64,000 bases of DNA, taken from assembly GCA_035458525.1 (NCBI GenBank), contig DATHZQ010000051.1:30646-94645 (forward strand), written 5' to 3'. The translations under genes were made by a program, and so were the position numbers. The notes below the pieces were generated by a model that saw only the letters and a list, made by a program, of their open reading frames with translations, was not told the origin of the DNA and did not search any database. This document shows positions 34,323 through 43,395 of the stretch, in pieces (the stretch's first letter is position 1; every line of letters starts with the position of its first letter). The DNA is from DATHZQ01 sp035458525 (GTDB lineage: Bacteria > Actinomycetota > Acidimicrobiia > Spongiisociales > UBA5794).

Positions 34323-36119
34323 ATGGCCATCGAGAATGAGACGGAAGCGGCCGCTTCCGGTATAAGCGAGCAGGAGGTAACCGCCTCCGCCGCAGCGGTC
34401 GAGCCCACGGACACGGGGGAGTCTCCAGCTCCCGAAACAGCCGAGGAACCCGGCGCCGAGGCTGCCGTGGTCCCTGAGGCGAATGTTGCCGCGTCTGATG
34501 AGGCTGCAGCGGAGGTCGCCGCCCCCGCTACGGAGGCTGAGGCGACGACCGACGCCGTTACCCCGGCCGCTGCCGAAGAAGCCGGTCCCGTCGAGGACGT
34601 GGTGCCCGTCGCACAGGCTCCCGCCGAGGAGGCGGGGTCGGAAGATGCCGTCTCTGACGGAGGTGCTCCCGTCACGGAGGCTGTCGCCGAGGAGGCGGGG
34701 TCGGAAGATGCCGTCTCTGGCGAGGGTGCTCCCGTCGCAGAGGCCGCGACCGAGGAGGCAGCGTCGGTCCCGGTGGCAGCCGAGCTCCCCGCCGCCGTGG
34801 CGGCTGCGGGCGAGTCCGCTCTCGACCGCCCCGATCCGGGAGAGCGTCCTGCGATCACCGCCCCCTCCGACATCGGCGATGTCGACGACGAGCTGTCGGC
34901 GGACGCCTTTGCCGAGGCGGTCGACCGCACGGTGTTCGACTTCAAGGAGGGCGACATCGTCGCCGGGACCGTCGTCCGGGTCGATCCGGATGAGGCACTC
35001 ATCGACATTGGCTACAAGTCCGAGGGTGTCGTGCCGGCGAACGAGCTGTCGATTCGGAACAGCGCCAATCCTGCAGACGTCGTTTCCGTTGGCGATCAGA
35101 TCGAAGCTTTGGTCATGCAGAAGGAGGACGAGTCGGGTCGGCTGGTCCTCTCGAAGAAGCGGGCGCAATACGAGCGCGCCTGGGGTCGCATCGAGCGGGT
35201 CATGGCCGAAGGCGGCACCGTGAGCGGTCCCGTCATCGAGGTCGTCAAGGGCGGCCTCATCGTCGACATCGGGTTGCGGGGCTTTCTCCCCGCGTCGCTC
35301 GTGGACTTGCGGCGGGTGCGGGACCTGAACCCCTTCATCGGTGAGATCATCGAGGCCAAGGTGATCGAGCTCGATCGCAATCGGAACAACGTCGTGCTCT
35401 CGCGTCGGGCATATCTCGAAGAGGCTCAGGCCGAACAGCGCCAAGCATTCCTGTCTGACCTGCAGCCAGGGGACGTGCGCGACGGCGTGGTCTCGTCGGT
35501 CGTGAACTTCGGTGCCTTCGTGGACCTCGGCGGCATGGACGGGCTCGTCCACGTCTCCGAACTCTCCTGGCAGCACGTCTCCCACCCGAGCGAGATCGTC
35601 ACGGTCGGCGACAAAGTGAAGGTACGGGTGCTGGAGGTCGACCGCGATCGCGAACGCATCTCGCTGTCGATTCGCCAGACCCAAGAAGATCCCTGGGACA
35701 CTTTTGCCCGGGAAGTCGAGCCCGGCACGATCATCGACGGGGCCGTGACGAAGACCGTGCCGTTTGGTGCGTTCGTCTCGGTTGGCGACGGTGTCGAAGG
35801 TCTCGTCCACGTGTCAGAGATCGCCATTCATCACGTCGACAGCCCGGAGTTGGAGCTGTCGATCGGCCAGGCTGTGCGGGTCAAAGTCACTGAGATCGAT
35901 CCGGACCGGCGCCGGGTGAGCTTGTCGATCAAGCAAGCGCTTCCGGAATGGGAAGAGCGATCCCAATGGACCGAACGCCGTCGCGAGCCGTCAGCGCCGC
36001 GGCGCCGTGAGTTCCAGCGGGAGGAAGAGGCCACCGAAGCCGCACCGTCGTTCAACGCCGATGCATCGCTCGAGGCCATCCTGCAGGAGCTCAAGGAGCG
36101 CGGCATCGGCCGGAAGTGA
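34323..36119 (+). CDS. rpsA: 30S ribosomal protein S1 with long acidic N-terminal extension
   Basis: A 598-residue S1 protein that helps mRNA bind the ribosome. Four S1/OB domains lie at about residues 207-280, 296-365, 380-455 and 465-540 (for example KEGDIVAGTVVRVDPDEALIDIG and the GAFVDLGGMDGLVHVSE repeat), the number usual for actinobacteria. In front is an unusual stretch of about 200 residues of low-complexity Ala/Glu/Val, including two 21-residue tandem repeats (residues 101-142). ATG 34323 is used; AAGGAG is at 34304-34309, rather far upstream. The extension is probably disordered. polA is upstream; the pilus genes follow. Confidence 0.95.
   Translation: MAIENETEAAASGISEQEVTASAAAVEPTDTGESPAPETAEEPGAEAAVVPEANVAASDEAAAEVAAPATEAEATTDAVTPAAAEEAGPVEDVVPVAQAPAEEAGSEDAVSDGGAPVTEAVAEEAGSEDAVSGEGAPVAEAATEEAASVPVAAELPAAVAAAGESALDRPDPGERPAITAPSDIGDVDDELSADAFAEAVDRTVFDFKEGDIVAGTVVRVDPDEALIDIGYKSEGVVPANELSIRNSANPADVVSVGDQIEALVMQKEDESGRLVLSKKRAQYERAWGRIERVMAEGGTVSGPVIEVVKGGLIVDIGLRGFLPASLVDLRRVRDLNPFIGEIIEAKVIELDRNRNNVVLSRRAYLEEAQAEQRQAFLSDLQPGDVRDGVVSSVVNFGAFVDLGGMDGLVHVSELSWQHVSHPSEIVTVGDKVKVRVLEVDRDRERISLSIRQTQEDPWDTFAREVEPGTIIDGAVTKTVPFGAFVSVGDGVEGLVHVSEIAIHHVDSPELELSIGQAVRVKVTEIDPDRRRVSLSIKQALPEWEERSQWTERRREPSAPRRREFQREEEATEAAPSFNADASLEAILQELKERGIGRK
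34623..34748 (+). repeat. Two 63-bp in-frame tandem repeats within rpsA
   Basis: The unit starting GCCGAGGAGGCGGGGTCGG at 34623 recurs at 34686, a 63-base (21-codon) period, encoding AEEAGSEDAVS followed by APV-EA. The near identity at DNA level points to recent duplication inside the acidic extension. Confidence 0.8.
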
Positions 36120-36209
36120 TCGGATGGTTGTTTCCCGGCGCACGACATGCCAGGCTGGTGGCCGCATCATCGGCGGCCAGGCAGCGGCCATGTCCAGAGG
36201 GGGGCGTAG

Positions 36210-37238
36210 ATGAGTAGGCGGGCGGTCGTCCTCGTCGTTTCGTTGCTGCTTGCGGGCCTCGCCGCGGTATCCGTATGGCAGTACTTGCGAGGCGTCGAAG
36301 ACAACGTCCGCGCCGACATCTCGGAAGTCGTCGTGTTCCGGGCCACCGCCCTGATAGAGACGGGTACCGAGGGACTCACGGCACGTCGGAACATCGTCGA
36401 GTCCACGGCACTGGCCGAGGTCGTGACGGCAGACGGCTCGACCATCTTGTGCACCGGCCCGGCCAACCGCGAAGGTGACGACGTCAATTTCGCGATTTGT
36501 GACGACAATCCGTCCGACCTCAACGCCTTGCTCGACAACTCGGTGGCGGCAGGTCCCATCAGCGCGGGCCAGCTGATCACCACCGAGATGTTCGTGGCAC
36601 CGTCCGAACTCGATCTCGCCACGCTGTCGGCCGACATCCCGCAGGGCAAAGTGGCCATTGCGATCAGTCCGGGGCAGACGGGGTCGGTGGGCGGTTTCGT
36701 CCGACCGGGCGACCGGGTCAACTTGCTGGCGACGTTCAACCTCGACATCACGTCGCTGAACGAGTTGCTGGCGAACCCGGTCACGCGAGAGCTGATCCTC
36801 GACAACGTCGATCTGTCCGGTCTGCTCGGGGGCAGCTCCCAGACGCAGGTGATCCAGGATGAGGAGGGCAACCCGATCATCGTCGAGCCTCCCCCTGATC
36901 CGGTGAGCCAGTACGCCGACGCTTTGCCCGACAACGTCGACTTCACACAGACGATCCTGCAGGATCTCATCGTGATCGCCGTCGGACCGGAAACGCAGAA
37001 CAACCCTGGCGTGATCGAGTCCGGCGACGACCTTCCGGACGAGCTCGACGTCGTGCTCGAGGTGACTGCGACCGAGGCCGAGATCATCGAATTCGCCAGA
37101 CAGCGGGCAGTGCTGTCGCTGTCGTTGCTCCCCTCCGAGGGTGAGTACAGCGAGTTCGACGCACCCGGCGTCACGGTGGACGACGTGTTCCAATTCGTCG
37201 AGCGGGTTCGGGAGCAGCTGGGGGCCCTCGGTGGCTGA
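36210..37238 (+). CDS. cpaB: Flp pilus assembly protein CpaB/RcpC
   Basis: A 342-residue protein with one N-terminal membrane anchor (residues 4-24) and an external part. It has an SAF-like segment (residues 35-60) and the RcpC/CpaB domain marked by GKVAIAISPGQTGSVGGFVRPGDRVNLLATF. In tad systems CpaB is a cell-envelope component of the Flp pilus machine. ATG 36210 is the start. The gene overlaps cpaE by 8 bases and opens the pilus operon. Confidence 0.9.
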   Translation: MSRRAVVLVVSLLLAGLAAVSVWQYLRGVEDNVRADISEVVVFRATALIETGTEGLTARRNIVESTALAEVVTADGSTILCTGPANREGDDVNFAICDDNPSDLNALLDNSVAAGPISAGQLITTEMFVAPSELDLATLSADIPQGKVAIAISPGQTGSVGGFVRPGDRVNLLATFNLDITSLNELLANPVTRELILDNVDLSGLLGGSSQTQVIQDEEGNPIIVEPPPDPVSQYADALPDNVDFTQTILQDLIVIAVGPETQNNPGVIESGDDLPDELDVVLEVTATEAEIIEFARQRAVLSLSLLPSEGEYSEFDAPGVTVDDVFQFVERVREQLGALGG

Positions 37239-38406
37239 GGAGACCTACTCGGTCCTACTCGTCGACGCCGATGACGGTTTCGTCGATGACACGAAGGGCT
37301 TGCTCAACGAGCACACGGTGTACACGGCTCGCAACATCAGCGACGGTCAGCGCCGGTTGGTCGAGGAGGGGATCCAGATTGCGATCCTCGGCCCGACCTT
37401 CGGTGCGTCCGACAGCGTGCGTGATGTGCGGATGCTCTTCGAGCTGCGCCCGGCGCTGCCGGTGATCCTCGCCACGGATGAGCTCACGACCGACGTGTTG
37501 CGCACGGCGATGCGGCTCGGCGTCAAAGACGTCATCGAGATGCCGCTCACCGCCTCGAAGCTCGAGGAATCGCTCTCACTCGTCGCTCAGAGCATCGAAC
37601 AAGGCGAGGTGCCACGCGATTGGCGCCCTCGCATCGGCAAGGTCGTCACGGTCATGTCGCCGAAGGGCGGTGCAGGCAAGACCGTCACCGCCACGAACGT
37701 CGCCGTGTCGCTCGCCGAATGGTGCGAGCCGGATCGCGTTGTCGTGATGGATGCAGACCTCCAATTCGGCGACGTCTGCATTGCGTTGCGGGTCGACCCC
37801 AAACACACCATCGTCGATGCGGCCAGGGACATCGAGAAGCTCGACGAGGAGCTCCTGGGCAGCTTGCTGGCCCGCCACGCCACCAGTGGCCTGCGAGTGC
37901 TGGCTGCACCGCTCGAGCCGGCGCTGGCCGACGAAGTCTCGACCCCCGTTGTGGTCAGGACACTCGGCATGTTGCGGCGCATGTTCGACTACATCGTGAT
38001 CGACACGGCCCCGTTCCTCGACGAGCCCGTCCTCTCGATCTTGGAGCGCAGCGACGCAGTGCTCCTCGTCGTCGACATGGATCTGCCGAGCGTCAAGAAC
38101 GCCAAGCTGGCCCTCGACACCTTGCAGCTGATCAAGTTCCCATTCGAGAAGATCAAGCTGGTGCTCAACCGGCACAACTCGAAGGCACGACTGGACGTCT
38201 CCGAGATGGAGCGATCGCTCGGGCTTCAAGTTGAAGCATCGGTCGTCTCGGATAAGCTCGTGCCCAGGGCCGTGAACGAAGGGGTGCCGGTGGTCGAACT
38301 GCATGCGCGGTCGCGTGTGGCGAGGGATTTCCGCAACGTGGCCAAGTTGGTGTTCGACGACCCGTCTGCGGAGGACGACGGCGGTAAATCGCGCCGAGCT
38401 CGATGA
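37231..38406 (+). CDS. cpaE: CpaE/TadZ-type pilus assembly ATPase
   Basis: A 391-residue protein with an N-terminal receiver-like domain (SVLLVDADDGFVDDTKGLL; residues 5-125) that lacks the full phosphorylation pocket, and a C-terminal ParA/MinD-type ATPase with deviant Walker A PKGGAGKT (144-151), VVMDADLQFGD and FDYIVIDTAP. CpaE/TadZ proteins place the Tad machine in the cell, often at the pole. GTG 37231 begins within cpaB. A basic tail (GGKSRRAR) ends it. cpaF follows after 34 bases. Confidence 0.93.
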   Translation: MAEETYSVLLVDADDGFVDDTKGLLNEHTVYTARNISDGQRRLVEEGIQIAILGPTFGASDSVRDVRMLFELRPALPVILATDELTTDVLRTAMRLGVKDVIEMPLTASKLEESLSLVAQSIEQGEVPRDWRPRIGKVVTVMSPKGGAGKTVTATNVAVSLAEWCEPDRVVVMDADLQFGDVCIALRVDPKHTIVDAARDIEKLDEELLGSLLARHATSGLRVLAAPLEPALADEVSTPVVVRTLGMLRRMFDYIVIDTAPFLDEPVLSILERSDAVLLVVDMDLPSVKNAKLALDTLQLIKFPFEKIKLVLNRHNSKARLDVSEMERSLGLQVEASVVSDKLVPRAVNEGVPVVELHARSRVARDFRNVAKLVFDDPSAEDDGGKSRRAR

Positions 38407-38440
38407 CTGCCCCAATCGCAAGAACGCATGAGGTGACCAG

Positions 38441-39796
38441 ATGAGCCTTGCCGACAGAGTTCGAGCAGCACGGGCCGCCGACAGCACGATCGAGGGCCAG
38501 CGTGAAGAGGCACGCCAGGATCTGCGCCGCCGGCTCCACTACAAGGTCGTCGAAGGTCTGGGCCCAACGCTGTACGACAGCCAGCTCAGCGATGCCGAGC
38601 TGAAGCTTCGCGTCATGGAGATGCTCGAGTGGGCACTCGACCAGGAGGAGTCCGTCCCCCTGGCACGGCCCGACCGTCTTCAGCTGCTTCAAGAAATCGC
38701 AGACGACGTCCTCGGCTACGGGCCCATCGACCCGTTCCTCGCCGACCCGACCGTCAACGAGGTCATGGTCAACGGCCCGCACCAAGTATGGGTCGAGCGG
38801 CACGGGATTCTCCACCTCACCGACACTCGCTTCGTCGACGGGACGCACGTCGCTCGAATCATCGAGAAGATCGTGGGTCAAGTCGGCCGGCGCATCGACG
38901 AGTCGACGCCGATGGTCGACGCTCGGCTTCCCGACGGTTCCCGCGTCAACGCGGTTGTGCACCCCCTCGCGATCGGTGGCCCTTTCCTGACGATCCGCAA
39001 GTTCGCGGTCGACCCATTCACGGTGGACGATCTGATCCAAAACGGTTCGATGACGGCACAAGTAGCCGGCTTCCTCAGGCGCTGCGTGCTCGGGCGCATC
39101 AACGTCATCGTGAGCGGCAGCACCGGTTCCGGCAAGACCACGATGCTCAACGTGCTCTCCAGCTTCATCCCCGACAACGAACGAATCGTGACCATCGAGG
39201 ACGCCGCCGAGTTGCGCCTCAACCAGGTCCACGTGCTGGGTCTCGAGTACCGGCCGCCGAACCTGGAGGGCAAGGGTGCGGTGACGATCCGCGACCTCGT
39301 GCGCAACGCACTGCGGATGCGCCCCGACCGGATCATCGTTGGTGAGGCCCGCGGCGGCGAGGCGCTCGACATGTTGCAGGCCATGAACACAGGTCACGAC
39401 GGATCGCTCACCACGATTCACTCGAACTCACCACGCGACACCCTGGCACGGATCGAAACCATGGTTTTGATGGCGGGCATGGACCTCCCCATTCGCGCCG
39501 TTCGTGAGCAGATCGCCTCCGCCGTCGACCTCATCGTGCACTTGCACCGCCTGAAGGACGGCACCCGCCGCGTGACCCACGTCACAGAGGTGCTGGGCAT
39601 GGAGGGCGATGTCGTGACGACCAATGATCTCTTCCTGTTCGACTACGGCATGGGCATCGACGAGGACGGCCACTATCTCGGACGGCTCAAGGCCACCGGA
39701 TTCCGTCCCCGCTTCTCTGAGACGTTGGAGCAGAACGGCATTCAGCTGGCGCCGGAGCTCTTCGAGCCCGAGCCCTTCGAGAGCCGCGTGCGGTGA
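38441..39796 (+). CDS. cpaF: CpaF/TadA-type secretion ATPase
   Basis: A 451-residue type II/IV secretion ATPase that powers Flp pilus assembly. An N-terminal helical domain (residues 1-110) leads to LGYGPIDPFLADPTVNEVMVNG; Walker A is GSTGSGKT (226-233), then TIEDAAELRL (Asp box), GEARGGEALDMLQAMNTGHDGSLTTIHSN (Walker B and His box). ATG 38441. The order cpaB-cpaE-cpaF-tadB-tadC matches other actinobacterial tad loci. Confidence 0.95.
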   Translation: MSLADRVRAARAADSTIEGQREEARQDLRRRLHYKVVEGLGPTLYDSQLSDAELKLRVMEMLEWALDQEESVPLARPDRLQLLQEIADDVLGYGPIDPFLADPTVNEVMVNGPHQVWVERHGILHLTDTRFVDGTHVARIIEKIVGQVGRRIDESTPMVDARLPDGSRVNAVVHPLAIGGPFLTIRKFAVDPFTVDDLIQNGSMTAQVAGFLRRCVLGRINVIVSGSTGSGKTTMLNVLSSFIPDNERIVTIEDAAELRLNQVHVLGLEYRPPNLEGKGAVTIRDLVRNALRMRPDRIIVGEARGGEALDMLQAMNTGHDGSLTTIHSNSPRDTLARIETMVLMAGMDLPIRAVREQIASAVDLIVHLHRLKDGTRRVTHVTEVLGMEGDVVTTNDLFLFDYGMGIDEDGHYLGRLKATGFRPRFSETLEQNGIQLAPELFEPEPFESRVR

Positions 39797-39803
39797 CCAG
39801 TTG

Positions 39804-40817
39804 ATGCACGCAGGAGCGCTCGGAGCCGTCATCGCCGTGGCCGAGTCGGTGAGCGGCTTGACGCGGGCGCTCGGCATCCTGGCGGCGATCGCGACCGCGG
39901 TCGGTGTGTTCATGCTGCTCAACCTCATCCTGGGGTCCCAAGCTGTCGAGCGAGACCTCGAGTCTCGTCTCAGCCCCTACACGGGGGACCGGCCGGACGA
40001 CACCTGGCTCGGCAACGTTCGAGTGCTGCGCCGTTTCGCCGTTCGCGCCGAGCGCCTCGCCGAACGCCGTGGCGTCCTCGGGCAGATCGAGACCGCGCTT
40101 GAACAAGCCAACATCGCCATCCGTGCGGGCGAGGCGATCGTGCTGGCACTGGGCATCGCTGCGTTCGTCGGTCTCGCCGTGTTGCTGATCACGGGCAACC
40201 TCATCTCTGCGGTGGCGTTCGGGCTCATCGCCGTCGCCGCCGCTGCCGCCAGCGTGGCCGCTGTGGCCGCATCGCAGCGTCGGAGATTCGAAGACCAACT
40301 GCCCGACACCCTCAACCTCCTCGCCACGTCGCTGCGAGCCGGCTACTCGATGCAGCAGGCGCTGGAAGCCGTGTCCCAGGAGGCCCCGCAGCCGACCGGA
40401 CGCGAGTTCCAGCGGGTGCTCAACGAGATCCGCCTGGGCCGCTCGGTCCGCGATGCGCTGGCGGACTCGGCGCAGCGCATGGAATCGGTCGATTTCGACT
40501 GGGTCGTCCTGGCGTTCACGATCCAGCGGGAGGTTGGCGGCAACCTCGCCGAGGTGCTCCAAACGACCTCGGAGACGATCCTGCAGCGGGGCCGCTTGCG
40601 GCGAGAGATGCGGGCGCTGACGGCTGAGGGTCGTATCTCCGCCCTCGTCCTTGGTGCGCTTCCGTTCGGCCTCTTCCTGTTCCTGTTTGCTTCCAACCGC
40701 GAGTATCTCGAGCCGATGCTCGACAGCCGCCTCGGGGTGATCGCCGTCATCATCGCTATCGCACTCCTCATGGCGGGCATCGTTTGGTTGACCCGGATCA
40801 TCAAGATCGAGGTGTGA
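39804..40817 (+). CDS. tadB: TadB-type pilus inner-membrane platform protein
   Basis: A 337-residue membrane protein with an N-terminal segment (about residues 21-42), two more in the middle (110-150) and two at the C-terminus, plus the type II secretion F domain seen as LPDTLNLLATSLRAGYSMQQALEAVSQEAPQPTGREFQRVLNEIRLGRS. TadB and TadC form the platform on which CpaF works. ATG 39804 lies 7 bases after cpaF; tadC follows by 1 base. Confidence 0.9.
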   Translation: MHAGALGAVIAVAESVSGLTRALGILAAIATAVGVFMLLNLILGSQAVERDLESRLSPYTGDRPDDTWLGNVRVLRRFAVRAERLAERRGVLGQIETALEQANIAIRAGEAIVLALGIAAFVGLAVLLITGNLISAVAFGLIAVAAAAASVAAVAASQRRRFEDQLPDTLNLLATSLRAGYSMQQALEAVSQEAPQPTGREFQRVLNEIRLGRSVRDALADSAQRMESVDFDWVVLAFTIQREVGGNLAEVLQTTSETILQRGRLRREMRALTAEGRISALVLGALPFGLFLFLFASNREYLEPMLDSRLGVIAVIIAIALLMAGIVWLTRIIKIEV

Positions 40818-40818
40818 C

Positions 40819-41724
40819 GTGGACATCGGACTCCTGATCGCCATCGTCACGACCGGGATCGCCGTGGCCTATATCGCGTTCGTCATCGGTTCGAACGTGC
40901 AGCGTTCCCGGCAAGCCACCAGCCGACGGCTCATCGACATCGGTGGGCCCCGCGAGTTGATGGACCGAGGATTCGCCGATCGGGCACTGGTCCCGGCGGC
41001 AAGGCGCATCGGCCAGCTGGGATTGCGGATCACTCCGACGGCGTGGGCGTCACGCACCCGCCAGCGCCTGATCCGCGCCAACTGGTTCCCGGCGGTCGAC
41101 GAGACGGCGTGGGCGGCGGTGAGGGTGCTGGCTCTTGTGCTGTCGATCGCCGCGTACGTCCTGTTGGCCCGCTATGTCAACGGCACGCAGGAGCTGCTCC
41201 TCTTCGTGATCTGTGGCCTCGCTGGGTTCGCGGGTCCCGATCAGATTCTCAACCGACGCATCCAGGAGCGACGGGCGGCCATCGAGCGGGATCTCCCCGA
41301 CATCATCGATCTGCTGGTGATCTCGATCGAGGCAGGCATGTCGTTCGAGGCAGCGCTCGGCCGGGTCGTCGAGCACGTCCCCGGTGAGCTGAGCGACGAG
41401 TTCGGGCGCATGCTGCAAGAGACGCGGGTTGGCGTGAGCCGCCACGAAGCGATGCAGAGCCTGGCCGAGCGCACCGACGTGGACGACCTCAACTCGTTCA
41501 TCCTTGCGATGAACCAAGCTGAGTCCTTCGGGGTCAGTGTGGGGCGCATGCTGCGGGTTCAAGCGGATGAGATGCGTTCCCGGCGCAGGCAGCGGGCGCA
41601 GGAGAAGGCGTTTGCGGCTCCCGTGAAGATGGTGTTTCCCCTCGTGATCTGCATCTTCCCGGCGATCTTCGTGATCCTGCTCGGTCCGGCAGCCATCAAC
41701 ATCGTTCGCAACCTGGCGAATTGA
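40819..41724 (+). CDS. tadC: TadC-type pilus inner-membrane platform protein
   Basis: A 301-residue partner of TadB with one N-terminal hydrophobic segment, two in the middle (about 97-140) and one at the C-terminus, and the type II secretion F domain: RDLPDIIDLLVISIEAGMSFEAALGRVVEHVPGELSDEFGRMLQETRVGVSR. GTG 40819 is the start. Its stop overlaps the TTG start of the next membrane protein gene, suggesting that gene belongs to the operon. Confidence 0.9.
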   Translation: MDIGLLIAIVTTGIAVAYIAFVIGSNVQRSRQATSRRLIDIGGPRELMDRGFADRALVPAARRIGQLGLRITPTAWASRTRQRLIRANWFPAVDETAWAAVRVLALVLSIAAYVLLARYVNGTQELLLFVICGLAGFAGPDQILNRRIQERRAAIERDLPDIIDLLVISIEAGMSFEAALGRVVEHVPGELSDEFGRMLQETRVGVSRHEAMQSLAERTDVDDLNSFILAMNQAESFGVSVGRMLRVQADEMRSRRRQRAQEKAFAAPVKMVFPLVICIFPAIFVILLGPAAINIVRNLAN

Positions 41725-43076
41725 CGCCCGTGGGGCGCCGGCTGCGACTCCGCCACCTGTGGCTGCTCATTCCGTTCTGGATCGCCGCATGGCGCGCCGG
41801 CCGGACCATCGGCGACAACTCGTTCCTGTGGCACGTGCGCACCGGCCTCGACCAGAGCCTGGCAGGCGAGGTCATTCGCACCGACCCCTACTCGTTCACC
41901 AAAGCAGGAGAGCCGTGGCGCACCCAGTCGTGGCTCATCGAGCTCGGCTATGCACGGCTCGAAGACTGGTTCGGCGACCTGCGCTGGGTGCCGGTGTTTC
42001 TCTTCTTCGCCATCGGTCTCGTGTTGGTCGTCGTCCTCGCCGGTCTGCTTCGCTCGGGTACGTCGCTCATGGGCGCCGCGATAGTCCTCTTCCTGGTGAG
42101 CTGGGTCTTCCAGCCGTACATGAGTCCGCGACCCGTCCTCGTGAGCTACGTCATCTTCGCGCTGGTTGGGCTGGTGGTGGCGGCTCGAAAACCGCCCTTG
42201 TGGGTGGTGCCCGGTCTGTTGTGGCTATGGGCGAGCGTCCACGGGTCGTTCATCGTGGGGCTCGGCGTGCTGGTCCTCGATGCGATGCGGCGCAGAGACC
42301 GCCGGTCGTGGCTGGCCGTCGGGGTAGGGGTGGTCGCGGTGTCGGTCACGGCGCACGGTCTCGCCATTTGGGAGATCCTCTATCGCTTCGCCATCAATCG
42401 GGAGGGTCTCGAAGGTATTCAGGAATGGCTCCCACCGGATTTCACCAACTACGCGCTGGTTGCGACCCTCCCGTTACTGGGTTTGCTGATGGTGGGGTTG
42501 GCGACGCAGCGGATCGAGGTCGGGGCCCTATGGATCCTGATTCCCATGGTCGCATTTGCGTTGTTGTCGACTCGCAACGTACTCCCCGCACTGCTCGTCA
42601 TGGCGCCGTGGCTCGGTGCCTCGGCCACGGTGGTGCCGGAGCTCGCGGAACAGCAGCTGAAGCCCCCACTCGTATGGCTGACGGCCGCCGCGATCATCAT
42701 CAGTGGCGTCGCGCTCGTGGCACGACCGGCAGAACTGCGGTCGGGTCGCTTTCCGAGCCGCGATCTGGTGACGAGCCTGGGCACCGAGCCCGTCTTTCAC
42801 AGGATGGCCTCGGGCGGTGCCATCATCTACTACGAGGGCAGCGCCCGCCAGGTGTTCGTCGATGACCGGGTCGAGCTTTACGGGTCTGAATTCCTTGCAG
42901 CCCAGCGCGCCGCGTCTGCGGGCGATGAATGGAGGGCCCTCTTCGCCGAGTGGGACATCGCCCAAGTGTTGCTGCACGAGGACGAAGTGCTGGTGCGGCG
43001 CCTCGTCGACGACGGCTGGACCGCCTGCGAAGCTGACGACGAGTTTCTCGTTCTGAAACCGGTATGTGGTCCTTGA
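41721..43076 (+). CDS. Polytopic membrane protein with C-terminal extracytoplasmic domain
   Basis: A 451-residue protein with about nine or ten hydrophobic segments up to residue 340 and a soluble C-terminal domain of about 110 residues (GGAIIYYEGSARQVFVDDRVELYG). The architecture and early acidic/histidine loop (GDNSFLWHVRTGLDQ ... RTDPYSFTKAGEPWRTQSW) recall GT-C fold glycosyltransferases such as the oligosaccharyltransferase/PMT group, but no signature proves it. TTG 41721 overlaps the tadC stop; GTG 41730 is an alternative. Translational coupling to tadC suggests a role in pilus assembly or pilin modification, as inference only. A strong terminator follows. Confidence 0.7.
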   Translation: MTPVGRRLRLRHLWLLIPFWIAAWRAGRTIGDNSFLWHVRTGLDQSLAGEVIRTDPYSFTKAGEPWRTQSWLIELGYARLEDWFGDLRWVPVFLFFAIGLVLVVVLAGLLRSGTSLMGAAIVLFLVSWVFQPYMSPRPVLVSYVIFALVGLVVAARKPPLWVVPGLLWLWASVHGSFIVGLGVLVLDAMRRRDRRSWLAVGVGVVAVSVTAHGLAIWEILYRFAINREGLEGIQEWLPPDFTNYALVATLPLLGLLMVGLATQRIEVGALWILIPMVAFALLSTRNVLPALLVMAPWLGASATVVPELAEQQLKPPLVWLTAAAIIISGVALVARPAELRSGRFPSRDLVTSLGTEPVFHRMASGGAIIYYEGSARQVFVDDRVELYGSEFLAAQRAASAGDEWRALFAEWDIAQVLLHEDEVLVRRLVDDGWTACEADDEFLVLKPVCGP

Positions 43077-43082
43077 GACGCG

Positions 43083-43110
43083 ACTGAGCCCGGGAGAACC
43101 CGGGCTCAGT
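43083..43110. terminator. Bidirectional terminator hairpin
   Basis: ACTGAGCCCGGG, loop AGAA, then CCCGGGCTCAGT is a perfect 12-bp stem. It lies between the convergent pilus operon and flp pilin gene, so it can stop transcription from both sides. The flanking base run is short (CAAAACC), so the U tract is weak. Confidence 0.8.
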
Positions 43111-43132
43111 CAAAACCGGTTGGCCTAGAGGC

Positions 43133-43321
43133 TCACGGAGATGAGTCGAGGCTCTGTGCGATGCTGTCGAAGTCCTCGGAAACGTTGGATCCGACGAGCT
43201 GCACGGCGGCGATCGCAACCAGAGCGATCAGTGCGAGCAGCAGAGCGTATTCTACGAGGCTGGCGCCCGTTTCCTCGTCGGTGAGCCTGCTTACGAACAA
43301 TGCCCACATGCGAATGACCAT
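43133..43321 (-). CDS. Flp-type pilin
   Basis: A 62-residue prepilin of the Flp/Fap class, the structural subunit of the Tad pilus. The leader ends with G19, and the mature chain would start ASLVEYALLLALIALVAIAAV, giving the class III motif G|xxxxEY with E24-Y25 followed by a single hydrophobic helix. The start ATG 43321 is preceded by AGGAGG (minus strand, 43332-43337), one of the strongest ribosome sites in the window, which fits a highly expressed subunit. It is encoded opposite to the assembly genes. The prepilin peptidase is not in the window. Confidence 0.93.
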   Translation of the reverse strand: MVIRMWALFVSRLTDEETGASLVEYALLLALIALVAIAAVQLVGSNVSEDFDSIAQSLDSSP

Positions 43322-43395
43322 GGTGTGTGAACCTCCTAAGGCGATGCATAGCGAGTGTAGGTCGAGGCTGAAACAGCGACTATAGGCCTGCCGAC

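Noticed and set aside
43345..43373. TTTCAG and TATGCA (minus strand, 17 bases apart) as the flp pilin promoter
   Set aside because: The implied transcription start would fall directly at the ribosome site, leaving it at the extreme 5' end; too weak to list.
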